A stretch of DNA of 8,196 nucleotides, from the NCBI GenBank assembly GCA_003251995.1, contig QKDT01000090.1, forward strand, positions 1 through 8,196. Direction: 5' to 3'. Origin of the DNA: Desulfovibrio desulfuricans (GTDB lineage Bacteria > Desulfobacterota > Desulfovibrionia > Desulfovibrionales > Desulfovibrionaceae). The notes under the pieces were generated by a model that worked only from the letters and a program-made list of their open reading frames with translations, was not told where the DNA came from and did not search any database. Below, in pieces: positions 1-6,161 of this stretch. The translations under genes were made by a program, and so were the position numbers. Numbering within the stretch: the first letter of the stretch is position 1; each line of letters opens with the position of its first letter.

Positions 1-89
1 GATTGTCTTGGATCACGCCTCCCCACTGCCTTCCCTCGCCCACACTGACAACTCTACAATGTGAGGGGATATGACATGGTTAATGCCCC

Positions 90-119
90 TTGCCCTGGCG
101 GGCGGCACACAGCTATATT
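90..119 (+). promoter_or_regulatory. Candidate sigma70-type promoter of dpaL
   Basis: A -35-like TTGCCC (90-95) is followed after 18 bp by a -10-like TATATT (114-119), matching the consensus at 4/6 and 5/6 bases. Transcription would begin near 126, leaving a leader of about 48 nt before the dpaL ATG. That leader contains an imperfect inverted repeat (118-125 against 142-150, one bulged G) that could be a weak hairpin or operator. A second possible -10, TACAAT at 55-60, has only a poor -35 (TTCCCT, 31-36). The rest of 1-89 shows no recognisable gene, and the three forward frames open at the left edge all stop within about 75 bp. Confidence 0.4.
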
Positions 120-162
120 GCCATGGCCCTCGCTGCAAAGGCATGGGCAATACGCACTCACA

Positions 163-166
163 AGGA
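163..166 (+). promoter_or_regulatory. Ribosome binding site deciding the dpaL start
   Basis: AGGA lies 7 nt before the ATG at 174. It supports starting there rather than at the in-frame TTG at 90, which would add 28 residues unlike the family and overlaps the proposed promoter. Confidence 0.65.
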
Positions 167-173
167 TACTGCC

Positions 174-1391
174 ATGCCCGCATCACTGCTGCTCAATCCT
201 TTTCGCACCACGCCAGCTCTAGGTGCCGATGTAGCCGATTTTTCGCCCACGGCGGCGCAGCGCGTGCGCTCATTCCATGCCTCGTTCAGCCAGTATCAGC
301 CCACCCCATTGGTGGATCTGCCGGGGCTGGCAGCAAGCCTTGGCATAAAAAACGTATGCGTTAAGGACGAATCACACCGATTTGGGCTTAATGCCTTCAA
401 GGTGCTTGGCGGCTCGTATGCCGTGGCCCGTTGCTTGGCTGAGCGCATGCAACTGCCTGCTGATGGGCTTGTCCGCGGTATGCTTGATGCCCCTGCCGCC
501 AGAGCAGCAGCCGGGCAAATAACCTTTATCAGCACCACAGACGGCAACCACGGCAGAGGGCTGGCCTGGACGGCGCGTGAGCTGGGGTACCCCTGCATCA
601 TATATATGCCCAAAGGGTCGGACAAAACCCGCCAGAACAACATCCAGGCTCAGGGCGCGCAGTGCAGTATTACCGACCTCAACTACGACGACACCGTGCG
701 CATGAGCTGGAACCTTGCCCGCAAAAAGGGCTATGTGATGGTGCAGGATACGGCGTGGGATGGGTATGAGCAGATTCCCGCATGGATTATGCAAGGATAC
801 CTAACCCTTGCTGCCGAGATTCTGGAGCAGTTGCACTGGCTGAACGTGCGCCCGAGCCATTGTTTTCTTCAGGCGGGCGTAGGCTCATTTGCCGCCGCGG
901 TGGCGGCTTTTCTTGTGGCGGCCATGGGCGAAAACGCCCCACGCTTTATTGTGGTTGAGCCGCACGCAGCCGACTGCTTTTACCGCTCTGCCCTAGCGGG
1001 CGATGGCAAGGCGCATGCGGTTGAAGGCGACCTGCAAACCCTGATGGCGGGGCTTGCCTGCGGCGAACCAAGCAGCCTGGCCTGGAATATCCTTAAGGAT
1101 TACAGCACGGCCTTTATGTCTTGCCCGGACTACATGGCTGCCAACGGCATGCGCATGCTTGCAGCCCCGATCAAGGGGGATCAGCCTATCGTCTCTGGCG
1201 AATCTGGCGCGGCGGGCGCGGGTGCGCTGCACTGGCTCATGTGCAACCCCGCTGCGACAGACCAGCGCGAGGCGCTGAGCCTGAACGCCGATGCATCCGT
1301 GCTGCTCATAAGCACAGAGGGCGACACCGTGCCACATATATATAGAAGGATCGTGTGGCAGGGCGCGTATGCGGATGAAGAGTTGGCATGA
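174..1391 (+). CDS. dpaL: 2,3-diaminopropionate ammonia-lyase (PLP-dependent)
   Basis: The 405-residue product aligns over its whole length with E. coli YgeX/DpaL (398 aa), a cytosolic fold-type II PLP enzyme that converts D- or L-2,3-diaminopropionate to pyruvate and two ammonia. Visible landmarks are KDESHRFGLNAFK with the PLP lysine K76 (E. coli K77), TTDGNHGRG with D123 (E. coli catalytic D120), VQDTAWDGY with D192 (E. coli D189), and the glycine-rich QAGVGS loop at 233-238, which in this fold holds the cofactor phosphate. SGESGA (341-346) and ISTEGDT (379-385) follow near the C-terminus. C268 and C296 match the E. coli pair C265/C291, which can form a disulfide near the active site. The ATG at 174 has a well-placed AGGA. 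None of the ygeW-ygeY-hyuA genes that accompany it in E. coli is visible, so the source of substrate here is unknown. The gene looks intact. Threonine dehydratase or threonine synthase paralogs are less likely given the DpaL-specific motifs. Confidence 0.93.
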   Translation: MPASLLLNPFRTTPALGADVADFSPTAAQRVRSFHASFSQYQPTPLVDLPGLAASLGIKNVCVKDESHRFGLNAFKVLGGSYAVARCLAERMQLPADGLVRGMLDAPAARAAAGQITFISTTDGNHGRGLAWTARELGYPCIIYMPKGSDKTRQNNIQAQGAQCSITDLNYDDTVRMSWNLARKKGYVMVQDTAWDGYEQIPAWIMQGYLTLAAEILEQLHWLNVRPSHCFLQAGVGSFAAAVAAFLVAAMGENAPRFIVVEPHAADCFYRSALAGDGKAHAVEGDLQTLMAGLACGEPSSLAWNILKDYSTAFMSCPDYMAANGMRMLAAPIKGDQPIVSGESGAAGAGALHWLMCNPAATDQREALSLNADASVLLISTEGDTVPHIYRRIVWQGAYADEELA

Positions 1392-1392
1392 T

Positions 1393-1442
1393 AACGGGAT
1401 TCACCGTTCTGCCACTGCTGACTGAATGCGGGCTGCCGCCCG
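1393..1442 (+). other. Two small hairpins just after dpaL
   Basis: AACGG (1393-1397) pairs with CCGTT (1404-1408) across a 6-nt loop, and CGGGC (1429-1433) pairs with GCCCG (1438-1442) across a 4-nt loop. Neither is followed by a T-run, so they are poor intrinsic terminators. They might protect the 3' end of the dpaL mRNA. Stems of 5 bp are common by chance in GC-rich DNA. Confidence 0.25.
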
Positions 1443-1608
1443 AGCAATCCTGGCAAAACTAATTGCGATTACAGGCATAAACAAACGCCATTTTTGCACT
1501 CAGCCAACCAAGAACGCCCCATGCGCCATTTTTTTGTCTTGTCATGACCATCCCAGTGAGGTAAATTGACAAACAGACACTTTTTTATTTTTTCCTCCCG
1601 CTTTTTAC

Positions 1609-1637
1609 TTGCCAAGGACAGAAATTCCTAGTATGCA
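1609..1637 (+). promoter_or_regulatory. Weak candidate promoter for rpoBC
   Basis: TTGCCA (1609-1614) lies 17 bp before TATGCA (1632-1637). An overlapping better -10, TAGTAT (1629-1634), would leave a spacer of only 14 bp. T-rich DNA upstream (1581-1606) could help as an UP-like or curved element. Another possible -10 is TATATC (1701-1706) with TTCAAT (1678-1683). None is a strong consensus match, so the true start point is not settled by the sequence. A start near 1645 would give a leader of about 260 nt containing the terminator at 1722-1760. Confidence 0.25.
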
Positions 1638-1721
1638 TCCTCTTTCAACGATTGGTGCGGGAGGCTCCTTTCTGTTTTTCAATAACTTACTGACCAAGCA
1701 TATATCTTAAGGTAAAGCCCT

Positions 1722-1760
1722 AACCCAAGCCCTGTTTACCCAGACAGGGATGGGTTTTTT
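1722..1760 (+). terminator. Intrinsic terminator or attenuator upstream of rpoB
   Basis: AACCCA (1722-1727) pairs with TGGGTT (1751-1756), and CCCTGT (1730-1735) pairs with ACAGGG (1744-1749). A small internal loop (A1728, G1729 against A1750) separates the two helices, and the apical loop is 8 nt (1736-1743). Six T residues (1755-1760) follow on the + strand. This is a textbook rho-independent terminator in the rpoB direction, and the minus strand lacks the equivalent T-run. It lies 330 nt after the dpaL stop and about 147 nt before the rpoB ATG. It could end dpaL read-through, or act as an attenuator if the rpoB promoter lies upstream of it. Confidence 0.75.
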
Positions 1761-1773
1761 ACGCCTTGCCCGC

Positions 1774-1840
1774 AGTAAGTTTTTTTTAGCCTTCCCACCA
1801 GCTTACGCTTTCAGGGTGCAGTGACAGCAAGTTTTTTGCC
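1774..1840 (+). repeat. Pair of short direct repeats around T-runs
   Basis: AGTAAG followed by eight T and AGCC (1774-1791) is echoed by AGCAAG followed by six T and GCC (1826-1840), start to start 52 bp. Both lie between the terminator and the rpoB ribosome binding site. The second copy can fold as a tiny GCAA/TTGC hairpin. The function is unknown. They could be binding sites or chance products of a T-rich leader. Confidence 0.4.
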
Positions 1841-1897
1841 CGCCGGCTTAGGCATGCTGATTTGTCGCGCAGCCGGGGCGCAACCGCTACCTATCTT

Positions 1898-1901
1898 GAG
1901 G
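1898..1901 (+). promoter_or_regulatory. Ribosome binding site deciding the rpoB start
   Basis: GAGG is 5 nt before the ATG at 1907. The longer frame from the TTG at 1862 has no comparable site and would add 15 residues not expected for RpoB, so the ATG is preferred. Confidence 0.75.
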
Positions 1902-1906
1902 TACCC

Positions 1907-4900
1907 ATGGGCCAGCTCACCAAACAGTTCGGCAAAATCAAGGTTTCCCTCCCTATCCCACATCTGCTCAACCTGCAGATAGATTCTTACCAGAAATTCC
2001 TTCAGGAAGGCGTTTCAGATGCCGACCGCAGCCCAGAGGAAGGGCTGGAAGGTGTATTCCACACCGTCTTCCCCATTGAGGATTTCAATAAGACCGCCAG
2101 TCTTGAGTTCGTCAGCTATGAAGTTGGCGAGCCCAAATATGACCAGGCCGAGTGCATTTCAAAGGGGCTGACCTACGAGGCACCCATGCGCATCAAGGTG
2201 CGCCTGGTCGTTTATGACACCGATGAAGCTTCGGGCAACCGTACCATCCGGGACATCAAAGAGCAGGACATCTATTTTGGTACCCTGCCCCTGATGACGG
2301 AAAAGGGCACGTTCATCATCAATGGCACCGAGCGCGTCATTGTTAACCAGTTGCAGCGTTCGCCGGGCATCATCTTTGAGCACGACGGCGGCAAGACTCA
2401 CACCAGCCGCAAGGTGCTCTATTCCTGCCGCATCATCCCCATGCGCGGCTCGTGGCTCGATTTTGACTTCGACCACAAGGATATTCTGTACGTCCGCATC
2501 GACCGCCGCCGCAAGATGCCTGCCACCATCCTGTTCAAAGCCATGGGCATGAGCAAGGAGCAGATTCTTGAATACTTCTACTCGCAGGAGCACTACCGCA
2601 TTGAGTCGGCAAGCAGCCTGTTCTGGGAAGTGCGCAAGGATCTGTATCGCAAGGACAACGCCTACGCCGATATTATCGACGCGCAGGGCAATGCCATTGT
2701 TAAGGCTGGCAAGCCCATTACCAAGCGTAGCTGGCGTTTGATCTGCGATGCTGGCATTGAGGCCATTGAGGTTCGCCCCGACACCCTGGACGGTATGTTC
2801 CTGGCTGTGGACGTGGCTGACCCCAAGACGGGCGAAGTGCTGGCAGAAGCCGCCGACGAAATCACCGCCGGCCTGCTCGACCGCTTCCGCGAGGCGGGCA
2901 TCACGCGTATTGCCGTGCTGCACACCAAGGGTACGGATACTTCTTCGTCCATCCGCGACACGCTGGTTCAGGATCGCATCATCGACCAGCAGAAAGCGCA
3001 GGAAGAAATCTACCGTCGTCTGCGTCCGTCTTCTCCGCCCACGCCCGAGATTGCGGCCAGCTTCTTTGATAACCTGTTCCGCAACGGCGACTACTACGAC
3101 CTGTCGCCCGTGGGCCGTTACAAACTCAACCAGCGCTTGAGCCTGGATGAGGCTGACGACCTGCGCACGCTGACCGATCACGACATCCTCACCGCCATCA
3201 AGGTGTTGGTGCAGTTGAAGGACAGCCACGGCCCCGCCGACGATATCGACCACTTGGGCAACCGCCGTGTGCGTCTGGTTGGCGAACTGGTGGAAAACCA
3301 GTACCGCATCGGCCTGGTGCGCATGGAACGCGCCATCAAGGAGCGCATGAGCCTGCAGGAAATTTCCACGCTCATGCCCCACGACCTTATCAATCCCAAG
3401 CCTGTGGCGGCTGTGCTGAAGGAATTCTTTGGCACCTCGCAGCTTTCACAGTTCATGGACCAGACCAACTCGCTCTCCGAAGTGACGCACAAGCGTCGTC
3501 TTTCGGCCCTGGGCCCCGGCGGTCTGACTCGTGAACGCGCGGGCTTTGAAGTGCGCGACGTCCATACCTCGCACTATGGTCGTATCTGCCCCATCGAAAC
3601 GCCTGAAGGCCCGAACATCGGTCTGATCGTTTCGCTGACCACCTTTGCCAAGGTCAACGACTACGGCTTTATCGAAACCCCCTATCGCGTTGTGCGCGAT
3701 AGCCGTGTTACCGATGACGTGGTCCACCTTGATGCCTCCCGCGAAGGCGGTCAGGTTGTGGCTCAGGCCAACGCCCGCACCGATGCAGAAGGCAATCTGC
3801 TTGACGAATACGTAACCGTGCGCGTCAAGGGTGAAGTGGAAATGAACCCGCGTGAAGAAGTGACCCTGATGGACATTTCGCCCAGCCAGATGGTCTCCAT
3901 CTCTGCCGCGCTCATTCCCTTCCTGGAACACGATGACGCCAACCGCGCGCTCATGGGTTCAAACATGCAGCGTCAGGCTGTGCCGCTTCTGCGCGCCGAA
4001 AAGCCCCTGGTGGGCACCGGCATGGAAGTGGACGTGGCCCGCGACTCCGGCGCGTGCATTGTGGCACCCGCTCCCGGCAAGGTGGAATATGTGGACGCCG
4101 ATCGCCTTATCGTTTCTTACGAGGGCGACGTGTTTCCCAAGCAGGGCGGCGTGCGCGCCTATGACCTACTGAAGTTCCACAAGTCCAACCAGAACTCGTG
4201 CTTTGGGCAAAAGCCCACCTGCTACCCCGGCATGCCCGTGAAAAAAGGCCAGATTCTGGCTGACGGCCCCGGTATTGACGAAGGCGAACTGGCCCTCGGC
4301 AAAAACCTGGTGGTCGCCTTCATGCCCTGGTGCGGTTACAACTACGAAGACTCCATCCTCATTTCCGAGCGTACGGTTCGCGACGATACCTTTACCTCCA
4401 TTCATATTGAAGAGTTTGAGGTAGTGGCCCGCGACACCAAGCTGGGACCGGAGGAAATCACCCGCGATATTCCCAACGTCAGCGAAGAAATGCTGCGCAA
4501 TCTCGATGAGAGCGGCATTATCCGCATCGGCGCAGCGGTCAAGCCCGACGATATCCTTGTGGGCAAGATCACGCCCAAGGGCGAAACCCAGCTTACGCCG
4601 GAAGAAAAGCTGCTCCGCGCGATCTTTGGCGAAAAGGCACGGGATGTGAAAAACACCTCCCTCAAGGTTCCCCCGGGAGTGGAAGGCACCATCATCGACG
4701 TGAAGGTCTTCAACCGTCGCTCTGGCGAAAAAGACGACCGCACGTTGGCAATTGAAAGCCACGATACCGGTGTGCTTGACCAGAAAGAATCAGATCATCT
4801 GCGCGCTTTGTCTGACCGCACCCGCGTTCAGATTGCCCCGCACGTGCTTGGCAAGCAGATTGCCGCCGCAGTGCCTGGCAAGAAAAAGGGCGAAGTTATC

Positions 4901-6043
4901 GCTGAAGTGGGCGCAGCCCTGACCGAAGACGTACTTGAACAGATTCCGGTGAAGAAACTTGCCAACCTGTTCAAGAGCAAGGAAGTCAACGACGCCGTTG
5001 CCGACGTGCTCAAGTCTTATGACCAGCAGGTGGAATACCTGAAGGCCATTTACGATTCCAAGCGCGAAAAGGTCACCGAAGGCGACGATCTGCCTCCTGG
5101 CGTTATCAAGATGGTCAAGGTTCACATCGCCATCAAGCGTAAGCTCTCTGTGGGCGATAAAATGGCTGGCCGCCACGGTAACAAGGGTGTTGTTTCCTGC
5201 ATCTTGCCGGAAGAAGACATGCCCTTCTTTGCCGACGGTCGCCCCGTGGACATCGTGCTGAACCCCCTTGGCGTGCCTTCACGTATGAACATCGGGCAGA
5301 TCATGGAAACCCACCTTGGGTGGGGCGCCAAAGAACTGGGTCGGCAGCTTGCCGAGCTGGTTGACTCCGGCGCAGCCATGCAGGTGGTGCGCGAAGAATT
5401 GAAGGGCGTTTACAACTCGCCCGAGATCAGTGCCCTGGTGGACAGCATGAGCGATGAGGAATTCAAGGCCTCTGCCCTCAAGCTGCGCAACGGCATTGTG
5501 ACCAAGACCCCTGTTTTCGACGGTGCAACCGAAGAAGAAATCTGGGGCTGGATGGACAAGGCTGGCCTTGCCAACGACGGCAAAACCACCCTGTATGACG
5601 GCCGCACGGGCGTTGCGTTCAAGAACCGCGTGACCACGGGCGTTATGTACATCCTTAAACTGCACCACTTGGTTGACGAAAAAATCCACGCCCGTTCCAC
5701 TGGCCCCTACTCGCTGGTGACGCAGCAGCCCCTTGGCGGTAAAGCCCAGTTCGGTGGTCAGCGTCTTGGTGAAATGGAAGTGTGGGCCCTGGAAGCTTAT
5801 GGCGCGGCCTATCTGTTGCAGGAATTCCTTACGGTCAAGTCGGATGACGTGACCGGGCGCGTGAAGATGTACGAAAAGATCGTCAAGGGCGACAACTTCC
5901 TTGAAGCCGGTCTGCCCGAATCGTTCAACGTGCTGGTGAAGGAACTCATGAGCCTCGGCCTCAACGTGACCCTGCATCAGGAAGAAGGCAAGAAGAAGCC
6001 CAAACGCGTGGGCTTTATGAGAGAACGCGAGGAAGAGGCGTAA
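1907..6043 (+). CDS. rpoB: DNA-directed RNA polymerase subunit beta
   Basis: The 1378-residue product is a full-length beta subunit (E. coli 1342 aa), part of the alpha2-beta-beta'-omega core that forms the catalytic cleft. In order it shows the N-terminal protrusion, the lobe with lineage insert SI1 (roughly 226-347, after RRRKMPAT), the fork and rifampicin pocket (about 509-545), the HYGRICPIETPEGPNIGLI stretch, and the hybrid-binding region with AFMPWCGYNYEDS. The flap-tip helix PEEKLLRAIFG (898-908; L902, L903, I906, F907), which contacts sigma region 4, is followed by insert SI2 (roughly 940-1062). Then come GDKMAGRHGNKG with active-site lysines K1085 and K1093 (E. coli K1065, K1073), and the C-terminal clamp module ending PESFNVLVKEL. 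Rifampicin-contact residues Q515, D518, H528 and S533 are the sensitive type. The last 22 residues, rich in K, R and E, extend past the E. coli end. rpoC follows after 118 bp, and rplL does not directly precede. Confidence 0.98.
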   Translation: MGQLTKQFGKIKVSLPIPHLLNLQIDSYQKFLQEGVSDADRSPEEGLEGVFHTVFPIEDFNKTASLEFVSYEVGEPKYDQAECISKGLTYEAPMRIKVRLVVYDTDEASGNRTIRDIKEQDIYFGTLPLMTEKGTFIINGTERVIVNQLQRSPGIIFEHDGGKTHTSRKVLYSCRIIPMRGSWLDFDFDHKDILYVRIDRRRKMPATILFKAMGMSKEQILEYFYSQEHYRIESASSLFWEVRKDLYRKDNAYADIIDAQGNAIVKAGKPITKRSWRLICDAGIEAIEVRPDTLDGMFLAVDVADPKTGEVLAEAADEITAGLLDRFREAGITRIAVLHTKGTDTSSSIRDTLVQDRIIDQQKAQEEIYRRLRPSSPPTPEIAASFFDNLFRNGDYYDLSPVGRYKLNQRLSLDEADDLRTLTDHDILTAIKVLVQLKDSHGPADDIDHLGNRRVRLVGELVENQYRIGLVRMERAIKERMSLQEISTLMPHDLINPKPVAAVLKEFFGTSQLSQFMDQTNSLSEVTHKRRLSALGPGGLTRERAGFEVRDVHTSHYGRICPIETPEGPNIGLIVSLTTFAKVNDYGFIETPYRVVRDSRVTDDVVHLDASREGGQVVAQANARTDAEGNLLDEYVTVRVKGEVEMNPREEVTLMDISPSQMVSISAALIPFLEHDDANRALMGSNMQRQAVPLLRAEKPLVGTGMEVDVARDSGACIVAPAPGKVEYVDADRLIVSYEGDVFPKQGGVRAYDLLKFHKSNQNSCFGQKPTCYPGMPVKKGQILADGPGIDEGELALGKNLVVAFMPWCGYNYEDSILISERTVRDDTFTSIHIEEFEVVARDTKLGPEEITRDIPNVSEEMLRNLDESGIIRIGAAVKPDDILVGKITPKGETQLTPEEKLLRAIFGEKARDVKNTSLKVPPGVEGTIIDVKVFNRRSGEKDDRTLAIESHDTGVLDQKESDHLRALSDRTRVQIAPHVLGKQIAAAVPGKKKGEVIAEVGAALTEDVLEQIPVKKLANLFKSKEVNDAVADVLKSYDQQVEYLKAIYDSKREKVTEGDDLPPGVIKMVKVHIAIKRKLSVGDKMAGRHGNKGVVSCILPEEDMPFFADGRPVDIVLNPLGVPSRMNIGQIMETHLGWGAKELGRQLAELVDSGAAMQVVREELKGVYNSPEISALVDSMSDEEFKASALKLRNGIVTKTPVFDGATEEEIWGWMDKAGLANDGKTTLYDGRTGVAFKNRVTTGVMYILKLHHLVDEKIHARSTGPYSLVTQQPLGGKAQFGGQRLGEMEVWALEAYGAAYLLQEFLTVKSDDVTGRVKMYEKIVKGDNFLEAGLPESFNVLVKELMSLGLNVTLHQEEGKKKPKRVGFMREREEEA

Positions 6044-6075
6044 CAGCCCCTTTCTGCGGCCCCGGAAACGCGTTG

Positions 6076-6112
6076 CGTTGACCGTGTGCGGTTATTGCCG
6101 CCACGGTCAACG
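6076..6112 (+). promoter_or_regulatory. Strong stem-loop between rpoB and rpoC
   Basis: CGTTGACCGTG (6076-6086) pairs perfectly with CACGGTCAACG (6102-6112). After a single bulged T (6087), GCGG (6088-6091) pairs with CCGC (6098-6101) around a 6-nt loop, TTATTG. The result is a 15-bp stem. No T-run follows, so it is unlikely to be an intrinsic terminator. It lies 32 nt after the rpoB stop and 49 nt before the rpoC start. A double-strand RNase processing site, or an element that sets relative beta and beta' mRNA stability, is the likeliest role. This is inference. Confidence 0.65.
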
Positions 6113-6137
6113 ACAGCAAGGCTAACGATTTCAACGA

Positions 6138-6151
6138 GCTTTTTACAAAGC
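6138..6151 (+). promoter_or_regulatory. Small hairpin abutting the rpoC ribosome binding site
   Basis: GCTTT (6138-6142) pairs with AAAGC (6147-6151) across a TTAC tetraloop and ends directly before the AAGG of the rpoC ribosome binding site. The stem is short and AT-rich, so it would be only marginally stable and could be chance. If it forms, it leaves the binding site exposed. Confidence 0.25.
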
Positions 6152-6155
6152 AAGG
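6152..6155 (+). promoter_or_regulatory. Ribosome binding site of rpoC
   Basis: AAGG lies 6 nt before the ATG at 6162. The resulting N-terminus MSLDDLFTAR leads straight into the conserved beta' start region. Confidence 0.7.
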
Positions 6156-6161
6156 TATACT

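Larger units (their letters stand above)
1392..1906. other. dpaL-rpoB intergenic region / rpoB leader
   Basis: This 515-bp gap has no open frame resembling a known protein. In particular no remnant of rplL (ribosomal protein L7/L12), the usual gene before rpoB, could be seen. It becomes AT-rich from about 1485, with repeated T-runs on the + strand (1491-1495, 1529-1535, 1581-1593 broken by one A, 1602-1606, 1675-1679, 1755-1760, 1780-1787, 1832-1837). It contains an 8-bp palindrome GTCATGAC (1541-1548), an isolated perfect TTGACA (1566-1571) with no -10 at proper distance, a clear terminator and a pair of short repeats, listed separately. The composition differs sharply from the coding sequence on either side and fits a promoter plus untranslated leader. 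Confidence 0.7.

Noticed and set aside
71..364. 97-codon frame overlapping the dpaL start
   Set aside because: It lies mostly inside dpaL in another frame, is Cys/His/Ala-rich with no family resemblance, and has no matching ribosome binding site.
1521..1547. Eight-codon ATG frame as a leader peptide
   Set aside because: Too short, no ribosome binding site, and far from both the terminator and rpoB.
1541..1548. 8-bp palindrome GTCATGAC as an operator
   Set aside because: A single short palindrome with no second copy or flanking symmetry; it is expected by chance.
1566..1591. Perfect TTGACA with TATTTT as a promoter
   Set aside because: The spacer is only 14 bp, too short for a standard sigma70 promoter, and the sequence 17 bp downstream is a plain T-run.
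1862..1906. 15-residue N-terminal extension of RpoB from a TTG
   Set aside because: The ATG at 1907 has a well-spaced GAGG and gives the expected MGQLTKQFGK start.
2159..3382. 407-codon open frame on the minus strand across rpoB
   Set aside because: It is antisense to conserved rpoB, with composition typical of a mirrored frame and no motif of its own.
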